Source: JACDEA01 sp963742585 (GTDB lineage Bacteria; Actinomycetota; Acidimicrobiia; Acidimicrobiales; JACDEA01). From it: a DNA stretch of 64,000 bases. Shown here piece after piece: positions 9,555 to 20,225 of the stretch. The stretch lies in NCBI GenBank assembly GCA_963742585.1, contig CAVUMI010000009.1:2170001-2234000 (forward strand), in the 5' to 3' direction. The translations under genes were made by a program, and so were the position numbers. How positions within the stretch are numbered: position 1 is the stretch's first letter; each line of letters opens with the position of its first letter. The notes beneath the pieces are model-generated. The model saw only the letters and a program-made list of their open reading frames with translations, searched no databases and was not told where the DNA came from.

Positions 9555-10754
9555 ATGGTCGCCACGCGCGAACTGACCACCGACTCCACCGATGCCGGAG
9601 GGGATGAGCCCACGCCTCCGGCCGGTGAGCCGATCATCGTCCCGCGACGCCGCCCGATCCGGACGATCGCCGGCCTCGTCGCGTTGGCGTTGGCCTCCGG
9701 CACGGTTGGTGCCGCCGGAGTCACCTTCGCCCGCGGGAACCCCGAATCTCGGCCCAGCCTCGCCGCCCAATCACCAGCAGCGAGCACGGCTCCGGCGCCA
9801 TCGACGAGTGACACTCCCACAGTCCCCCCGCCCGCGACCGCAACCGGAGGCCGCCGCGGCGTTGTCGAGATATCGACGACGCTGGCCTTCGGGACCGGTC
9901 GCGGCGCGGGGACCGGCATCCTGCTCAAGCCGACCGGTGAAGTGCTCACCAACAGTCACGTGATCGAAGGCACGTCGTCGATCTCGGTGCAGATCAACGG
10001 CACGGGGCGGGTCTACAAGGCGACGGTCGTCGGGACGGACTCCACCCACGACATCGCACTGCTGCGGCTCGAGAACGCATCGGGCCTCGCCACGGCCGAG
10101 ACGGCGGATTCCTCGACACTGGACATCGGCGACGCGGTCACCGCTATCGGCAACGCGCTCGGCCAGGCGGGACCGCCCACGATGGCGACCGGAGTGGTGA
10201 CCGCGCTCAATCAGTCGATCACCGCCGGCGACCGCAGCAGCGGTGGCGCCGAAGCGTTGCGCGGGCTCATCCAGACCGACGTCCCGTTGCAACCCGGTGA
10301 CTCCGGTGGGCCGCTCCTCAATGACCGGTCACAGGTCGTCGGCATCAACACTGCGGCGTCGGTCGGCCGGCGAGCGCTGGGTGGCGAACGCGAGGCATTC
10401 GCAATCCCGATCGAGCGGGCGCTGGCCATCGTCGCCGACATCAGGGCCGGTCGGTCCAGTTCGACCGTCCGCATCGGGTCTCCCGCGTTCCTCGGGGTCG
10501 GACTTGCGGAAGCGGCGACCATCGCCGGCGCGGGCGTCATTGATGTCGAGGACGGCACCCCTGCGGCGGCCGTGGGGCTCAAGGCCGGCGACACGATCGT
10601 CGCCCTCGACAACAAGGCCGTCACCAGCGCGCAGTCACTGCGCGCGCTCCTCGACGTGTGGAAGCCTGGCGACCGTGTGTCCATCGCCTGGCTCGACGCG
10701 CGCGGTCAGCGCCACACGGCGAACGTCAACCTCGCCGCCGGCCCACCCCGGTAG
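9555..10754 (+). CDS. HtrA/DegP-like membrane-anchored serine protease with PDZ domain
   Basis: Envelope quality-control protease, S1C family, 399 residues. A cytoplasmic N-terminus precedes one membrane span (about 37-58), a Pro/Thr-rich linker and the trypsin-like domain. The catalytic triad is His135 (TNSHVI), Asp166 (THDIALL) and Ser250 (QPGDSGGPLL). A C-terminal PDZ domain (about 310-395, with GLKAGDTIVALD) recognises C-termini of misfolded substrates. The domain order matches actinobacterial HtrA-like proteases. The gene is intact. It is not possible to say which HtrA paralogue this is. Confidence 0.93.
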   Translation: MVATRELTTDSTDAGGDEPTPPAGEPIIVPRRRPIRTIAGLVALALASGTVGAAGVTFARGNPESRPSLAAQSPAASTAPAPSTSDTPTVPPPATATGGRRGVVEISTTLAFGTGRGAGTGILLKPTGEVLTNSHVIEGTSSISVQINGTGRVYKATVVGTDSTHDIALLRLENASGLATAETADSSTLDIGDAVTAIGNALGQAGPPTMATGVVTALNQSITAGDRSSGGAEALRGLIQTDVPLQPGDSGGPLLNDRSQVVGINTAASVGRRALGGEREAFAIPIERALAIVADIRAGRSSSTVRIGSPAFLGVGLAEAATIAGAGVIDVEDGTPAAAVGLKAGDTIVALDNKAVTSAQSLRALLDVWKPGDRVSIAWLDARGQRHTANVNLAAGPPR

Positions 10755-10761
10755 CCCGGTC

Positions 10762-11123
10762 CTACGGCGGCCCCTGCCACGCCCACGCTCCCGGCCCACC
10801 CTCGAGCCGGTGACCGCCGTAGGTGATGAGGTCGTGGTCGAAGGAGCACAGCGTGGCCAGGTTCCAGTAGGCGGTGGGGTCCTTCTTGCCGTAGTCGATG
10901 CGGTAGTGGTGCACCTGCAGTCGATGGGCCGATGAGCAGCCCGGACGCACACAGCGATAGCCGTCGCGCTCGAAGATGGCGGTATCGAGGGTCGCCGGCC
11001 GACGACCGCCGGGATGGGCCACTAATGAGACATCGACGCCGTTGGTGAGAAGCACCTTGATAAAGGCCCCGGCCAGATGGCCCCGATGGCCTCGTTCGCG
11101 GCTTTGCCGAATTCCTTAGCCAT
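10762..11123 (-). pseudogene. HNH endonuclease (DUF222/HNH family) C-terminal remnant
   Basis: Only the last quarter of an actinobacterial DUF222-HNH protein is present. The frame runs through VLLTNGVDVSLVAHPGGRR to the HNH core (RDGYRCVRPGC, LQVHHYRIDYG, NLATLCSFDH). The Cys and His of the metal-binding motif are retained, but the usual 250-350-residue N-terminal DUF222 region is absent. An ATG at 11123 overlaps the stop of the upstream kinase gene, and the frame slips near 11065. These nucleases are common as dispersed copies in actinobacteria, and this looks like a decayed copy abutting the kinase gene. A real short gene translationally coupled to the kinase is less likely. Confidence 0.6.
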
Positions 11124-11999
11124 CACCAAACGATTCCACGACGAAGTCGCCGCCGAGCGACCGCACGGCGGCGGCGGCTCGATCGAGGGCGGCGTCATCA
11201 AGTACAACGGCCGCTACCGCGCCGCCGGAGCCGGCCGAGTTGGGCAGTAGGCCGGCGCCACGCACCGTGGCGGCGAGCTGTTCGTGGGCCGGTGGCAGCG
11301 GCGCCAACCGCGCCCGCAACTCGGCCGAGCGGCCCATCAACCCCGACAACGCCGCACCGTCGCCCGCTCTGAACGTGTCCGCGGCAGAGCGGGCGACATC
11401 AGCGAGCGCGTCCATGCGCTCGGGGGCATTCGCCCGGATCTCGCGGTGATACGCGGCCGAGTCGGCCGTCGCTCCCGACCACCACGCGAACAGGAATCGC
11501 AGCGGGCGGGCCGGCGTCAGCGGCGTTACGACCGGGTAGGCCGCGCTCCACATCCACCAGCACCGGGCGGCCCGCGGCTTGGACGGCGCGGTCCTGTAAG
11601 CCGGCGACGATGCCGAGGCCGTCGGCCTCGACCGACTGGGCAAGCAACGCGAGGTCAAGGTCACCGATCGTGACGCCAACTCGGGCATTGAGGGCGCGGC
11701 AACGTCGCGATGACGATCGCGCTCGAGCCGGCGAGCCCCACCGAGCGCGGGATGTCGGTGATCCAACGCAGCGCGAACGGCGAACCGGGTGACGGGCCGC
11801 GCGCGACCGCAGCCTCGATCAGCCGCAGCCCGTCCTCGTGACCGGCAACCTGCGTCGTCGGTGCGTCGACGATTTCGACCTGGGCGCGCAGCGACGGTAT
11901 GGGTACGGCGAGGACCGCGCCGCCGTAAAGGTCCGAGGGGTTGCCGGCCAGCCCGGCGCGTGCGGGGACGAAAGCCACGGCGGGCGTCGGCACGGCCAC
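11116..11999 (-). CDS. GHMP-family small-molecule kinase (glucuronokinase-like), frameshifted
   Basis: This is a cytoplasmic ATP-dependent sugar or related kinase of the GHMP superfamily. The N-terminal segment RAGLAGNPSDLYGGAVLAV matches glucuronokinase-type GHMP proteins. The phosphate loop reads PRSVGLAGSSAIVIATL, and the C-terminal motif is SAGSGGAVAAVV. The frame slips near 11700 and 11500, with homologous sequence on both sides. GTG 11999 is taken as the start; it lies only 23 bases from the divergent GH36-like start. The location beside glycosidase and xylose genes supports a sugar or uronic acid substrate, but the exact substrate is not shown. Confidence 0.65.
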
Positions 12000-12022
12000 A
12001 GCATGACTGGTTGAATGCGCCG

Positions 12023-14075
12023 GTGGACAATGCGGTCACCACCACGGTCGACGCCGACGGCTCCGTTCGCGTGGGATTCGGCGAGCCCGATTGGCTCGGC
12101 CCGTTGCGCTTCGATGGCGCCGCGGGCGGGCTGGTCGCGGGCTCGATCCGAATCGAGTCCGACACGCTCGCAATCCTGCGCATCGAGGCCACCGCCGACG
12201 TCGACGGCTTGGCGACTGGCGAGTTTGCCCGGCCCAGCGCGGCGTGGTCGCTGAACCCGAGTGAGCGAGTGCCCGGCGGCGTCCCCGACGGCACGGTCGC
12301 CTTCGGGTTCCAATACACCGAGTTCGCCATGCCGACGCTCACCGACGCTTCGATGCAGGGCTGGTTCCTGTTTCCGGCCCGCCCCTCGCTCGTTCTGCCG
12401 ATGATGTTGATCGCTCCCGACGGCCGCACGCTGCTGCTCGCGCCGCTCAACAACTTCCACGAGCAGGTGCTCGCGGTCGAGGACGGTCTGCGTTGGGGCT
12501 GGCACGGGGATCTCGACGCCGTGCCCGCGGGGTTTGCCACCGAACTCGCGTCTGTGGGCCGGACCGGGACCGCGAGCGTGCCTCGAGGCGTGGGGCGCCG
12601 AGCTTCAGGCCCGGCACGCGACGGTCCGGCCCGGTCGCTACGCCGATGACCTCAACCGCCGGCCGTCGTACTGGACCGACAACGGCGCCGCGTACTGGTA
12701 CCGGACCGAGCCCGGGCACGACGTACCGGGGACGCTCATCGCCGCGGCCGCCGACCTGCGCGCTCGGGAGGTGCCGTTCGGCACGTTCCAGCTCGACTCG
12801 TGGTTCTACTCGCACGCGACGCTCCGCCCGTTCGACACCGACGAATGGTTGGTACCGCCCAGCGGTCTGGTCGAGTGGGACGCCCGGCCCGACATCCTCC
12901 CCGGCGGCATCGCGCAGCTCCACGAGGACCTCGGACGACCCCCGCTCACCGTTCACTGCCGTCACCTGGCGTCGGCGTCGCCCTACCTCGAGCGTTTCGC
13001 GTGCTGGATCGACGGCGAGCGGGCCCACCCAATGGGCCCCGAGCTCTACGAACGCTGGCTCGACCAGGCGTCGCAATGGGGCGTGACAACGTTGGAACAC
13101 GACTGGTTGATCGAGTGCTTTCTCGGCGTGCGCGGGCTGCGCGCCGCGCCGGGTCGGGCGCGCGCGTGGCAGGAGGGCGTCGACCACGCCGCCGGTGACC
13201 GCGGGCTGACCCTGCAATGGTGCATGTCCAGCCCCGCCGATCTCTGCCAGACAGTCACGTTGGCCAACGTGGCGTCGGTCCGAACGTCCGGCGATCACGG
13301 CTACCTCGTGAGTCCCGGATACCTCTGGGCCTGGTTTCTGTACACCAATGTGTTCGCGAGCGCGCTCGGGCTCCGCCCGTTCAAGGACGTCTTCAGCGCC
13401 GACTCGAGCAATCCAGATGCACACTCCGAGATAGAGGCGCTACTGTCCGCGCTCTCCACCGGCCCGGTCGGTATCGGCGACCGCATCGGGCGCGCCGACC
13501 CCGCGCTCGTCCGTCGCACCTGCCGGCGGGACGGAACGCTGGTGAAGCCGCACACTCCTGTCGTCGCCCTCGACCGCTCGTTCCAACGATGGGCCACGGG
13601 CCGCGGCGCGTTACTGGTCGGCGCGGCGACCACGGAGCACTCGGTCGGCACATGGCACTACGTCGTGACGTTGAACGCCGGAACGCGCGCCGCGCAGGGT
13701 CGCATCGCGCTCAGTGACCTGGGCGCAGACGCGCCGAGTGGGCCCGTGGTGGTGTGGGACTGGCGGCGCCAGACAGCCGAGTTGCTGGAGGCCGACGGCG
13801 GCTGGGACATCGACCTTGAGCCCCTCGACTGGGACTACCGCGTAATCGCCCCGCTCGTGGATGACTCGATTGCCGTGATCGGCGATCCTGCGCTCTACGC
13901 GACCGCCGGCGACCGGCGTATCGCCGAGGTCGCGGTCGACAACGGGCGCGTCCGCACCTCGGTCGTGGGCGCCGGCGAGGACGTCGAGCTGGTCACCTGG
14001 ACGCGCGCCACGGGGCTCGAGCGCGTCACGGTGGCTTTGTCCCCCGCGGGTTGGAGTGACGTGTGGAGTGCCTAG
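12023..14075 (+). CDS. GH36-like glycoside hydrolase (alpha-galactosidase/raffinose synthase superfamily), one frameshift
   Basis: About 680 residues with the layout of the GH36/raffinose-synthase superfamily: a beta-sandwich N-terminal domain, a TIM-barrel core containing FQLDSWFYSH and TLEHDWLIECF, and a late segment (LSTGPVGIGDRIGR, then RRDGTLVKPHTPV) very like raffinose synthases. A C-terminal beta domain follows. It lacks a signal peptide, so it probably acts on imported oligosaccharides. The frame slips near 12550. The start is GTG 12023 or TTG 12011, without a clear Shine-Dalgarno. It converges on xylB at 14085. Likely substrates are alpha-galactosides or alpha-xylosides of hemicellulose, an inference from the neighbours; catalytic residues could not be assigned with certainty. 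Confidence 0.65.
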
Positions 14076-14084
14076 GGCACGACG

Positions 14085-15508
14085 TCAGCCGCGCGCCGCG
14101 TCGAACCGGGCCCTGATCGCGTCGCGGTCAACGTCACGATCGGGTGCGATGTCGGTGCCGCGGCCGCAACCCCACGCGCTCGCCACGTCACCGGGCGGCC
14201 GCCCGTGCAGCACCGACGCGGCCTGCACCGCCGCGCCCAATGCCACCAGCTCCTGATCCGCCGGAACACGCACGGGACGACCGGACAGGTCGGCAATAAC
14301 CCGCTGGTACGCGGGGCTCTGCGCGCCACCGCCGGCGAGCATCACCCGCCCGCTGCCGGCCGGGACGCCCGCGGCCGCCAACGCGTCGACACCGTCGAGC
14401 AGCCCGCACGCGACGCCCTCGAACGCGGCACGCGCTACCTCCTCGCGGGTGGCGTCGGACCGGAGGCCGGTCAGCGTCCCAGTCGCGTCCGGGCGGTTCG
14501 GTGTGCGCTCGCCATCGAGATGGGGCACGAGGACCACGCCGCCGGCTCCCGCGGGCGCGGCGAGGGCCGAGCTGGCCGAAGACATCGCGACTCGACGCCG
14601 AGCAGTCGGGCGAAGCGTGTCGGTCACCTTGGCGGCGTTCAGCGTGCAGACGAGGGGCAGGAAACGGCCGGTGGCGTCGGCGAACCCGGCCACCGCGCCA
14701 CTCGCGTCGGCGGTGGGCGACTCGGCCACCGCGAAGATCGTGCCGCTGGTGCCGACGCTGATCGCCAGGTCGCCCGGGCCCAGGCCGAGACCGAGGGCGG
14801 CAGCCATGTTGTCGCCGGTGCCCGGCGCGACCACGGCGCCGGTACGTGACCACTCGGCCACCGCTTCCTCCGGCTCCGCCACCCTCGGCAGCGCCGCGTC
14901 CCAATCGGTGTCGCCGTCGACGATGCCAGCAGGTCGGTCCGGTAGCGGCCCTCGGCCGGTGACCAGTAGCCGGTACCGGACGCGTCGCCCCGGTCGGTCA
15001 CCAGCTCGCCGGTCGAGCCGGAACGTGAGCCAGTCGTGGGGCAGCAGCACCGATGCGATGCGACGCGAACGCGTCGGGCTCCTTGCGGTGCAGCCACGAG
15101 AGCTTGGTGATCGTGAAGGCGGCGACCGGCACGCTGCCGCAGGCCGTCGGCCCACGCGGCCGCGCCGCCGGCGAGCTGACCGAGCAGCCAACCTGCGTCG
15201 GCCGCCGACTCGGTGTCGTTCCACAACTTGGCCGGCCGGATGACGTCGCCGGCCTGCGTCAAGCACGACCAAGCCGTGCTGCTGGCCGGCTACCGCGATG
15301 GCCGCAGGCCGGTGCGCGGTCGACGTCGGCCGTCGCGCACGCCTCGCGAACGCGGTCTCCCACTCGGCGGGATACTGCTCGCTCCGCGGCGGCGTCGTCG
15401 CGGTATGCGACGCCCGACCGGACGGCGATCAGCGCGCCGTCGTCGGCGTCGCGGACCTCGACCTTGCACGCCCGACGTCGACGAGTCGACGCCGAGAACG
15501 ACGGGCAT
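14085..15508 (-). CDS. xylB: Xylulokinase, frameshifted
   Basis: Cytoplasmic FGGY-family kinase that phosphorylates D-xylulose to xylulose-5-phosphate for the pentose phosphate pathway. The start MPVVLGVDSSTSGVQ carries the phosphate-1 motif; IAVAGQQHGLVVLD and AKLWNDTESA are typical of XylB substrate sites. The second half has APGTGDNMAAALGLGL, AISVGTSGTIF and the adenosine motif GGGAQSPAYQRVIADLSG. Frame slips occur near 15475, 15270 and 15030, and again near 14580. ATG 15508 lies four bases after the xylA stop, so the two are cotranscribed. The family is certain, and the operon partner xylA fixes the substrate. Confidence 0.85.
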
Positions 15509-15512
15509 CGCG

Positions 15513-16679
15513 CTACCGGACGCCGAGCAGTAGCTCGGTGACGAGCTGGTCGAGCCGCTCGTGGCCGTAGCCGTAGTCGGCAAGCGCCTCTTCGTCATGG
15601 GTGGTGCGCCGCAGCTCGGCCAGCCCACCCGGCCGGTCGGGTCGGCTCGGCCAGGCCGTCGGCCTTGGCGGCGCGCAACGCGTCCTGGATGTCGGGGTCG
15701 TCGTCGGAAGCGGCGCGCCTTCTCGGCGAGGATCAGGTACGTGCGCATGCAGCCGCGGGCGAAGTCCCACACGCCCTCGGCGTCCTCGGTGCGGTACAGC
15801 GTGCGCGTCGAAATGCCGCATGCCGTCCCAGCCCGAGTCCTCGAGACAGGCGCACGAGGTAGAACGCGTCGCGGATGCCCTCGGACCCGAACCGGAAGTC
15901 CTGGTCGAACTTGCCGATCCGCTGCGCGTTGAGGTCGATGTGGAAGAGCTTCCCGTGCCACAGCGCCTGGGCCACGCCATGGGTGAACGACAGACCACTC
16001 ATGGTCTCGTGGGCGAACTCCGGGTTGAGCCCGACCATGTCCGGCCAAACTCGAGTTCGTTGATGAAGGCCAGCGTGTGACCGACGGTGGGCAGGAAGAG
16101 ATCGCCTCGCGGTTCGTTCGGCTTGGGTTCGAGGGCGAACCGCATGGCGTACCCGCGCTCGCGCACATGCTCGCAACACAGGTCGACCGCTTCCTTGTAC
16201 CGATCCAGGGCCAGGCGGACGTCCTTGGCCGCGTCGGCTTCGACGCCTTCACGGCCGCCCCACATCACGTAGACCTCGGCGCCCAGTTCGGCGCCGAGGT
16301 CGATGGCGTCGAGGGTCTTGCGCACGGCGAACCGCCGGACGGCTGGGTCGTTGGCCGTGAACGCGCCCTCTTTGAAGACGGGACGTGAGAAGAGATTGGT
16401 CGTGGCCATCGGTACGCGGAGCCCGGTCTCGTCGAGCGCGGTGCGGAAACCCTTGAGGATCGCGTCGCGTTCGTCGGCCGACGCGCCCGGCGGCACCAGG
16501 TCGTCGTCGTGGAAGTTGACGCCGTACGCGCCCAACTCCGCCAGCTTGTGCACCGCCTCGACCGGATCGAGCGCCGGGCGCACCTCGTGGCCAAACGGAT
16601 CGCGGCCGCGGTTCCCTACGGTCCAGAGTCCGAACGTGAACCGGTGCTCGGGCTTCGGGGTGTAGCGGTCATCACTCAC
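15513..16679 (-). CDS. xylA: Xylose isomerase, frameshifted
   Basis: Converts D-xylose to D-xylulose in the cytoplasm, with two divalent metal ions. About 388 residues, the normal length of actinobacterial XylA. The N-terminus MSDDRYTPKPEHRFTFGLW, the catalytic His in VNFHDDDLVPPG, the VYVMWGGREG loop, the metal-binding Glu in FALEPKPNEPRGD and HIDLNAQ later on are all present. Frame slips near 16045, 15835 and 15715 interrupt the copy here. GTG 16679 overlaps the GH3 stop in the sequence GTGA, showing translational coupling. It is the middle gene of a GH3-xylA-xylB operon. Confidence 0.92.
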
Positions 16680-19025
16680 GTCCGCACCTCCGTCGGAACG
16701 ATGTCGCGTTGCCTGTACTCGGTCACGTCGCCCTCCAGCTTGACCGAGGCGGTGACCCGGATGTCGGCCGCCGACGCGCCGACCGAGAACGTGAAGTCCC
16801 CGGCTCGGTGACGAAGCGCATGGCCGGGTCGTAGAACGCCAGCCGGCTCGGGTGCACAACGAAGTCCACGGTTCGTCGACTGGCCCGGCTCGAGCCGCGA
16901 CACGGGCGAAACCGACGAGCTGCTGCAGTCGGGCGGGCCACCGAGGCGACGTCGTCCCGCACGTAGAGCTGGACGACCTCGGCGCCACCACGCTCGCCAG
17001 TGTTAGTGACCCGCACCGACACCACGTACGGGTGCTGACGTCGTGCCCCCACCGCGTCGACCAACTCGTAGCCGAACGTCGTGTACGACAGCCCGTGGCC
17101 GAATGCGAACAGCGGCGTGCGTCGGGCGAATCGGTGTAGTCGCCGTAGAACATGGAGCGGCCGCCGCCGGCGCGGTAGGCGTGATGCATCGGCACCTGGC
17201 CGACGGCGAGCGGCAGGGACACCGGCAGGCGACCGCCCGGATTCACCGCGCCGAAGAGCACGTCGGCGATGCCGTTGCCGCCCTCCTCGCCCGGGCACCA
17301 CGCCTGCAGCAGCGCGCCGACCCGCTCGACGATGTCGTCAGCTGTGGACGCGGCCGCTCACGACGACGACCACCGTCGGCGTGCCCGTCGCCGCCACCGT
17401 CGGGACCAGCTCTGCCTGGACGACCGGTGAGCCCGAGGTCGGTGGCGTCGCGGGCCTCGCCGACCGTCGACTCGCGGCCGCAGGCCCGACCGGCCGCCGA
17501 CGAACACCAACGGCGACGTCCGCGCGGTCGCCGCCGCGCCACCGCATCGGCGATGCCGCTGCGTCGTCGCTCGTCGACGTCGCACCCTCGCGCGTGGACG
17601 ACCTCGACCGCGTCGCCGGCCGCGGCGCGGACCCGGCCAGCGGCGTGACGTGCGGCGTGTAGTACGGCCCGGGCGAGAACGCGCCCGCCGGCTTCGGGCA
17701 GGTAGACGTTCGCCGGCCGCCCTCGATAGACGATCTCGCGATGGGCCGGGTAGTGGTAGTCGCCCTGCAGCAGGCGACGGTCGTCGGCCGCCGGGCCGAT
17801 CGACCGCGACGCGTCGCAGGGCCGACGATCGAACGGGAGCAGGTCGCCCGTCGTTGCGTCAGCAGCACGATCGACGCCGCCGCCGCGGCGCGGGCCAGCG
17901 CTCGGTCTGCGCGGCGTGTCGAAGCTGCGCGTCGCGGCCGCGCGCGTCGACGTAGGGCTGCTCGAACAGGCCGAGCTGGAACTTCGACGCCAGCGACGCG
18001 ACCCGCGGCGCGGTCGACGAGCTCCATCGGCACCGTGCCGTCCAGCAGCCGACGTTGCCGCGCAGCGGCGCGCCGTAGCAGTCGACTGGCGGCAGCTCGA
18101 TGTCGAGGCCGGCCGTCAGCGCCTGCGCGGCGGCCTCGCCCTTGGTCGGCCGCGGTGCGGTGGTGCGTCATGCAGCAGCTGCACGGAGAAGTAGTCGGCC
18201 ACCACGACGCCGTCGAAGCCCAGCTCGTCGCGGAGGAGGTCGGTCGAGGATCGCGGCGCTCGCCCGCGCACGGGCAGCCCGTCGACCGAGCGTAGGAGTT
18301 CATGATCGAGGCCAGCCCGGCGTCGCGGATCGCGGCCGCGAACGGCTCGGCGTAGACCTCGCGCAACTCGCGGGGCCCGAGCTGCACCGGCGCGTGGTTC
18401 ATGCCGCCCTCGGACAGGCCGTAGCCGAGGAAGTGCTTGCCGGTGGCGATCACGCCGTCGCGCAGGTCGTCGCCCTGCATGCCGCGGACGTACGCGGTGC
18501 CGATGCTGCCCGCACAGGTACGGGTCCTCGCCGTAGGTCTCCTCGACCCGACCCCAGCGCGGATCGCGGGCGACGTCGAGCACCGGCGCGAGCGTGTGGC
18601 GGGCGCCGACGGCGAGCAGCTGCTGGCGGATCACGTCAGCCACTCGCTCGACGAGGTCGACGTCCCACGTCGCGGCGAGGCCGATCGCCTGCGGGAACAC
18701 CGTGGCGTCCCGGGCGCAGTACCCGCCGATCGACTCCTCGTGCACGACCACCGGGATGCCGAGCCGGGTGCCCTCGACGACCGTCGCTGGATGTCGTTCA
18801 TCAGCGCCGCGCTCTCGGCGGGCGCAGCCCGGTCGACGCGCCGATGCGGGTGACGTGGCCGATGCCGTGCGGGATCAGCGGCAGCACGTGGTCGGCGGTC
18901 GAAGCGGTCGTCGCTCGACGAGCGACGGTGATCCACACGCCGCCGAGCTGGGCCAGCTTCTCGTCGAGCGTCATCCGGCCGAGCAGGTCGTCGACCCGCT
19001 CCTCAATCACCGTGTCGGTGTCCAA
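16676..19025 (-). CDS. GH3 beta-glucosidase/beta-xylosidase with fibronectin-III-like domain, many frameshifts
   Basis: Glycoside hydrolase family 3 enzyme that releases terminal sugars from beta-linked oligosaccharides. No signal peptide is visible, so it probably works on imported xylo-oligosaccharides. Landmarks in order: RMTLDEKLAQLGGVW, DPRWGRVEETYGEDPYL, ATGKHFLGYG, the nucleophile Asp in FDGVVVADY, the second domain with VVFVGGRSG and NGIADVLFGAVNPGGRLP, then FGHGLSYTTFGYEL and a C-terminal fibronectin-like domain with EVVQLYVRDD. At least eight frame slips cluster between 16800 and 18900. TTG 19025 is chosen because GAAGGAA lies at a good distance and the N-terminus matches the family. 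Beta-xylosidase is favoured by coupling to xylA. Confidence 0.85.
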
Positions 19026-19033
19026 TCGTGGTT

Positions 19034-19040
19034 TTCCTTC
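19034..19040 (-). promoter_or_regulatory. Shine-Dalgarno fixing a TTG start for the GH3 gene
   Basis: GAAGGAA on the minus strand stands eight bases before TTG 19025. No ATG or GTG in this frame gives the conserved N-terminus ERVDDLLGRMTLDEK a plausible length, so the TTG is taken as the real start. Confidence 0.6.
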
Positions 19041-19063
19041 GATTCGACACCGACACTGGGCGG

Positions 19064-20225
19064 TTACCTGGGGTTCTGAGGGTCGAGGGAGGTGGCGAAC
19101 AGGGCGTCGTAGGCGAGGCCCCAGGGTGGACGGAGGAAGCCGAGGGCGCGGACGTCCTCGAACCAATGGGCGAACGGTGAGCGCTGCGAGAAGGTGCCGC
19201 CGCCCAGCACGCGGGTAATACGGACCAGCGCGCTCTCCGCGAGGTCGGCTACTGCTTGCTTGGCTCGGAGCGCGGAATAGAGCGCGTTGTCAGCGCCGGC
19301 CTCGACCGTCCGCAGCGCGCCGTCGTAGGCCTGCAGCGCGACCCAGTGATCGAGCTCGGCACGCGACCACTCCACCTGCTCGTAGGCGCGGAGTTCGCCA
19401 GCCTTCTTGCGCAGCTGCTCACGGGCCAGCGCGACCGCGGCGTCGAGCACGCCGAGGACCACCGAGGTGAAGAGGATCGCGATGAACCCACCCGCCGCCC
19501 CGGTGACCTGATCGACTTTTCCGTTCCACGCGAGCCGCACCGCCGGCGCGCCTTCGAGGCGCATGGCGTGGCTCTGGGTGGCCGCCATACCCATGCCGTC
19601 CCACTCGGCGATCAGCGACAGCCCCGCGGTGCCGTCCCACGGGCGGCCGCGTACATCGAGAACGAAGACGGTCGGTTCGGTGTCGCCATCCGGCAGCGCG
19701 GTCGTAATCATGCGATCGGTGATACCCATCCCGCTGCCGAAGTGCTTGTCCCCGGAGACGGCGTACGCGTCACCGACGAGGAACGGCGCGGCGTCGACGG
19801 GCGTCGCCGTCGCTTTGGTCCGGTTGATGTCGCCGCCGCTGCCCGGCTCGGAGGTGATGGTCCCCCACTGCTCGCCGGCGACCGCGCTGGCGAACACGGC
19901 GCGCCGCTGTTCCTCCCACCGGGGTTGTGCAGGATCCGTACTGGCGCGCCAGTAGGCAATGACGGCCGGGTGCATCGCCGATACCAGCGCCACCGACGGG
20001 TCGGCCGAAGCCAGCCGGCGGTAGAGCTCACAGACTCCGCGCGCCGAGTCCGCGGCGCCGCCACAGACCGCCCGCGTCCTCGGGAACCGCCAACGTCAGC
20101 AGACCCGCGTCGCGCAGCAGATCGAAGTCAGCGCGATCGAGATGCCGGCGCGCCTGGCGTTCGGGACGGTCGGCGCGCCACTTTGCCGCGATCTCGTCGA
20201 CCGCGCGCTCGACGTCGTTGGTCAA
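19064..20225 (-). CDS. Acyl-CoA dehydrogenase-fold flavoprotein, one frameshift
   Basis: FAD enzyme of the acyl-CoA dehydrogenase superfamily, about 385 residues. The N-terminal helical domain (FDLLRDAGLLTLAVPEDAGG), the beta domain with ITSEPGSGGD and GDKHFGSGMGITDRM, and the C-terminal helical bundle are present. The frame slips near 20045. The sequence is closer to DszC/monooxygenase-like members than to classical short-chain dehydrogenases, and a catalytic Glu is not obvious, so either dehydrogenation or flavin-dependent oxygenation is possible. TTG 20225 overlaps the stop of the upstream gene (TTGA). It is the third gene of an ABC exporter-small protein-ACAD unit. Confidence 0.75.

Noticed and set aside
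18900..19030. Upstream ATG/GTG starts for the GH3 gene
   Set aside because: None gives the conserved N-terminus with a usable ribosome site; TTG 19025 does.
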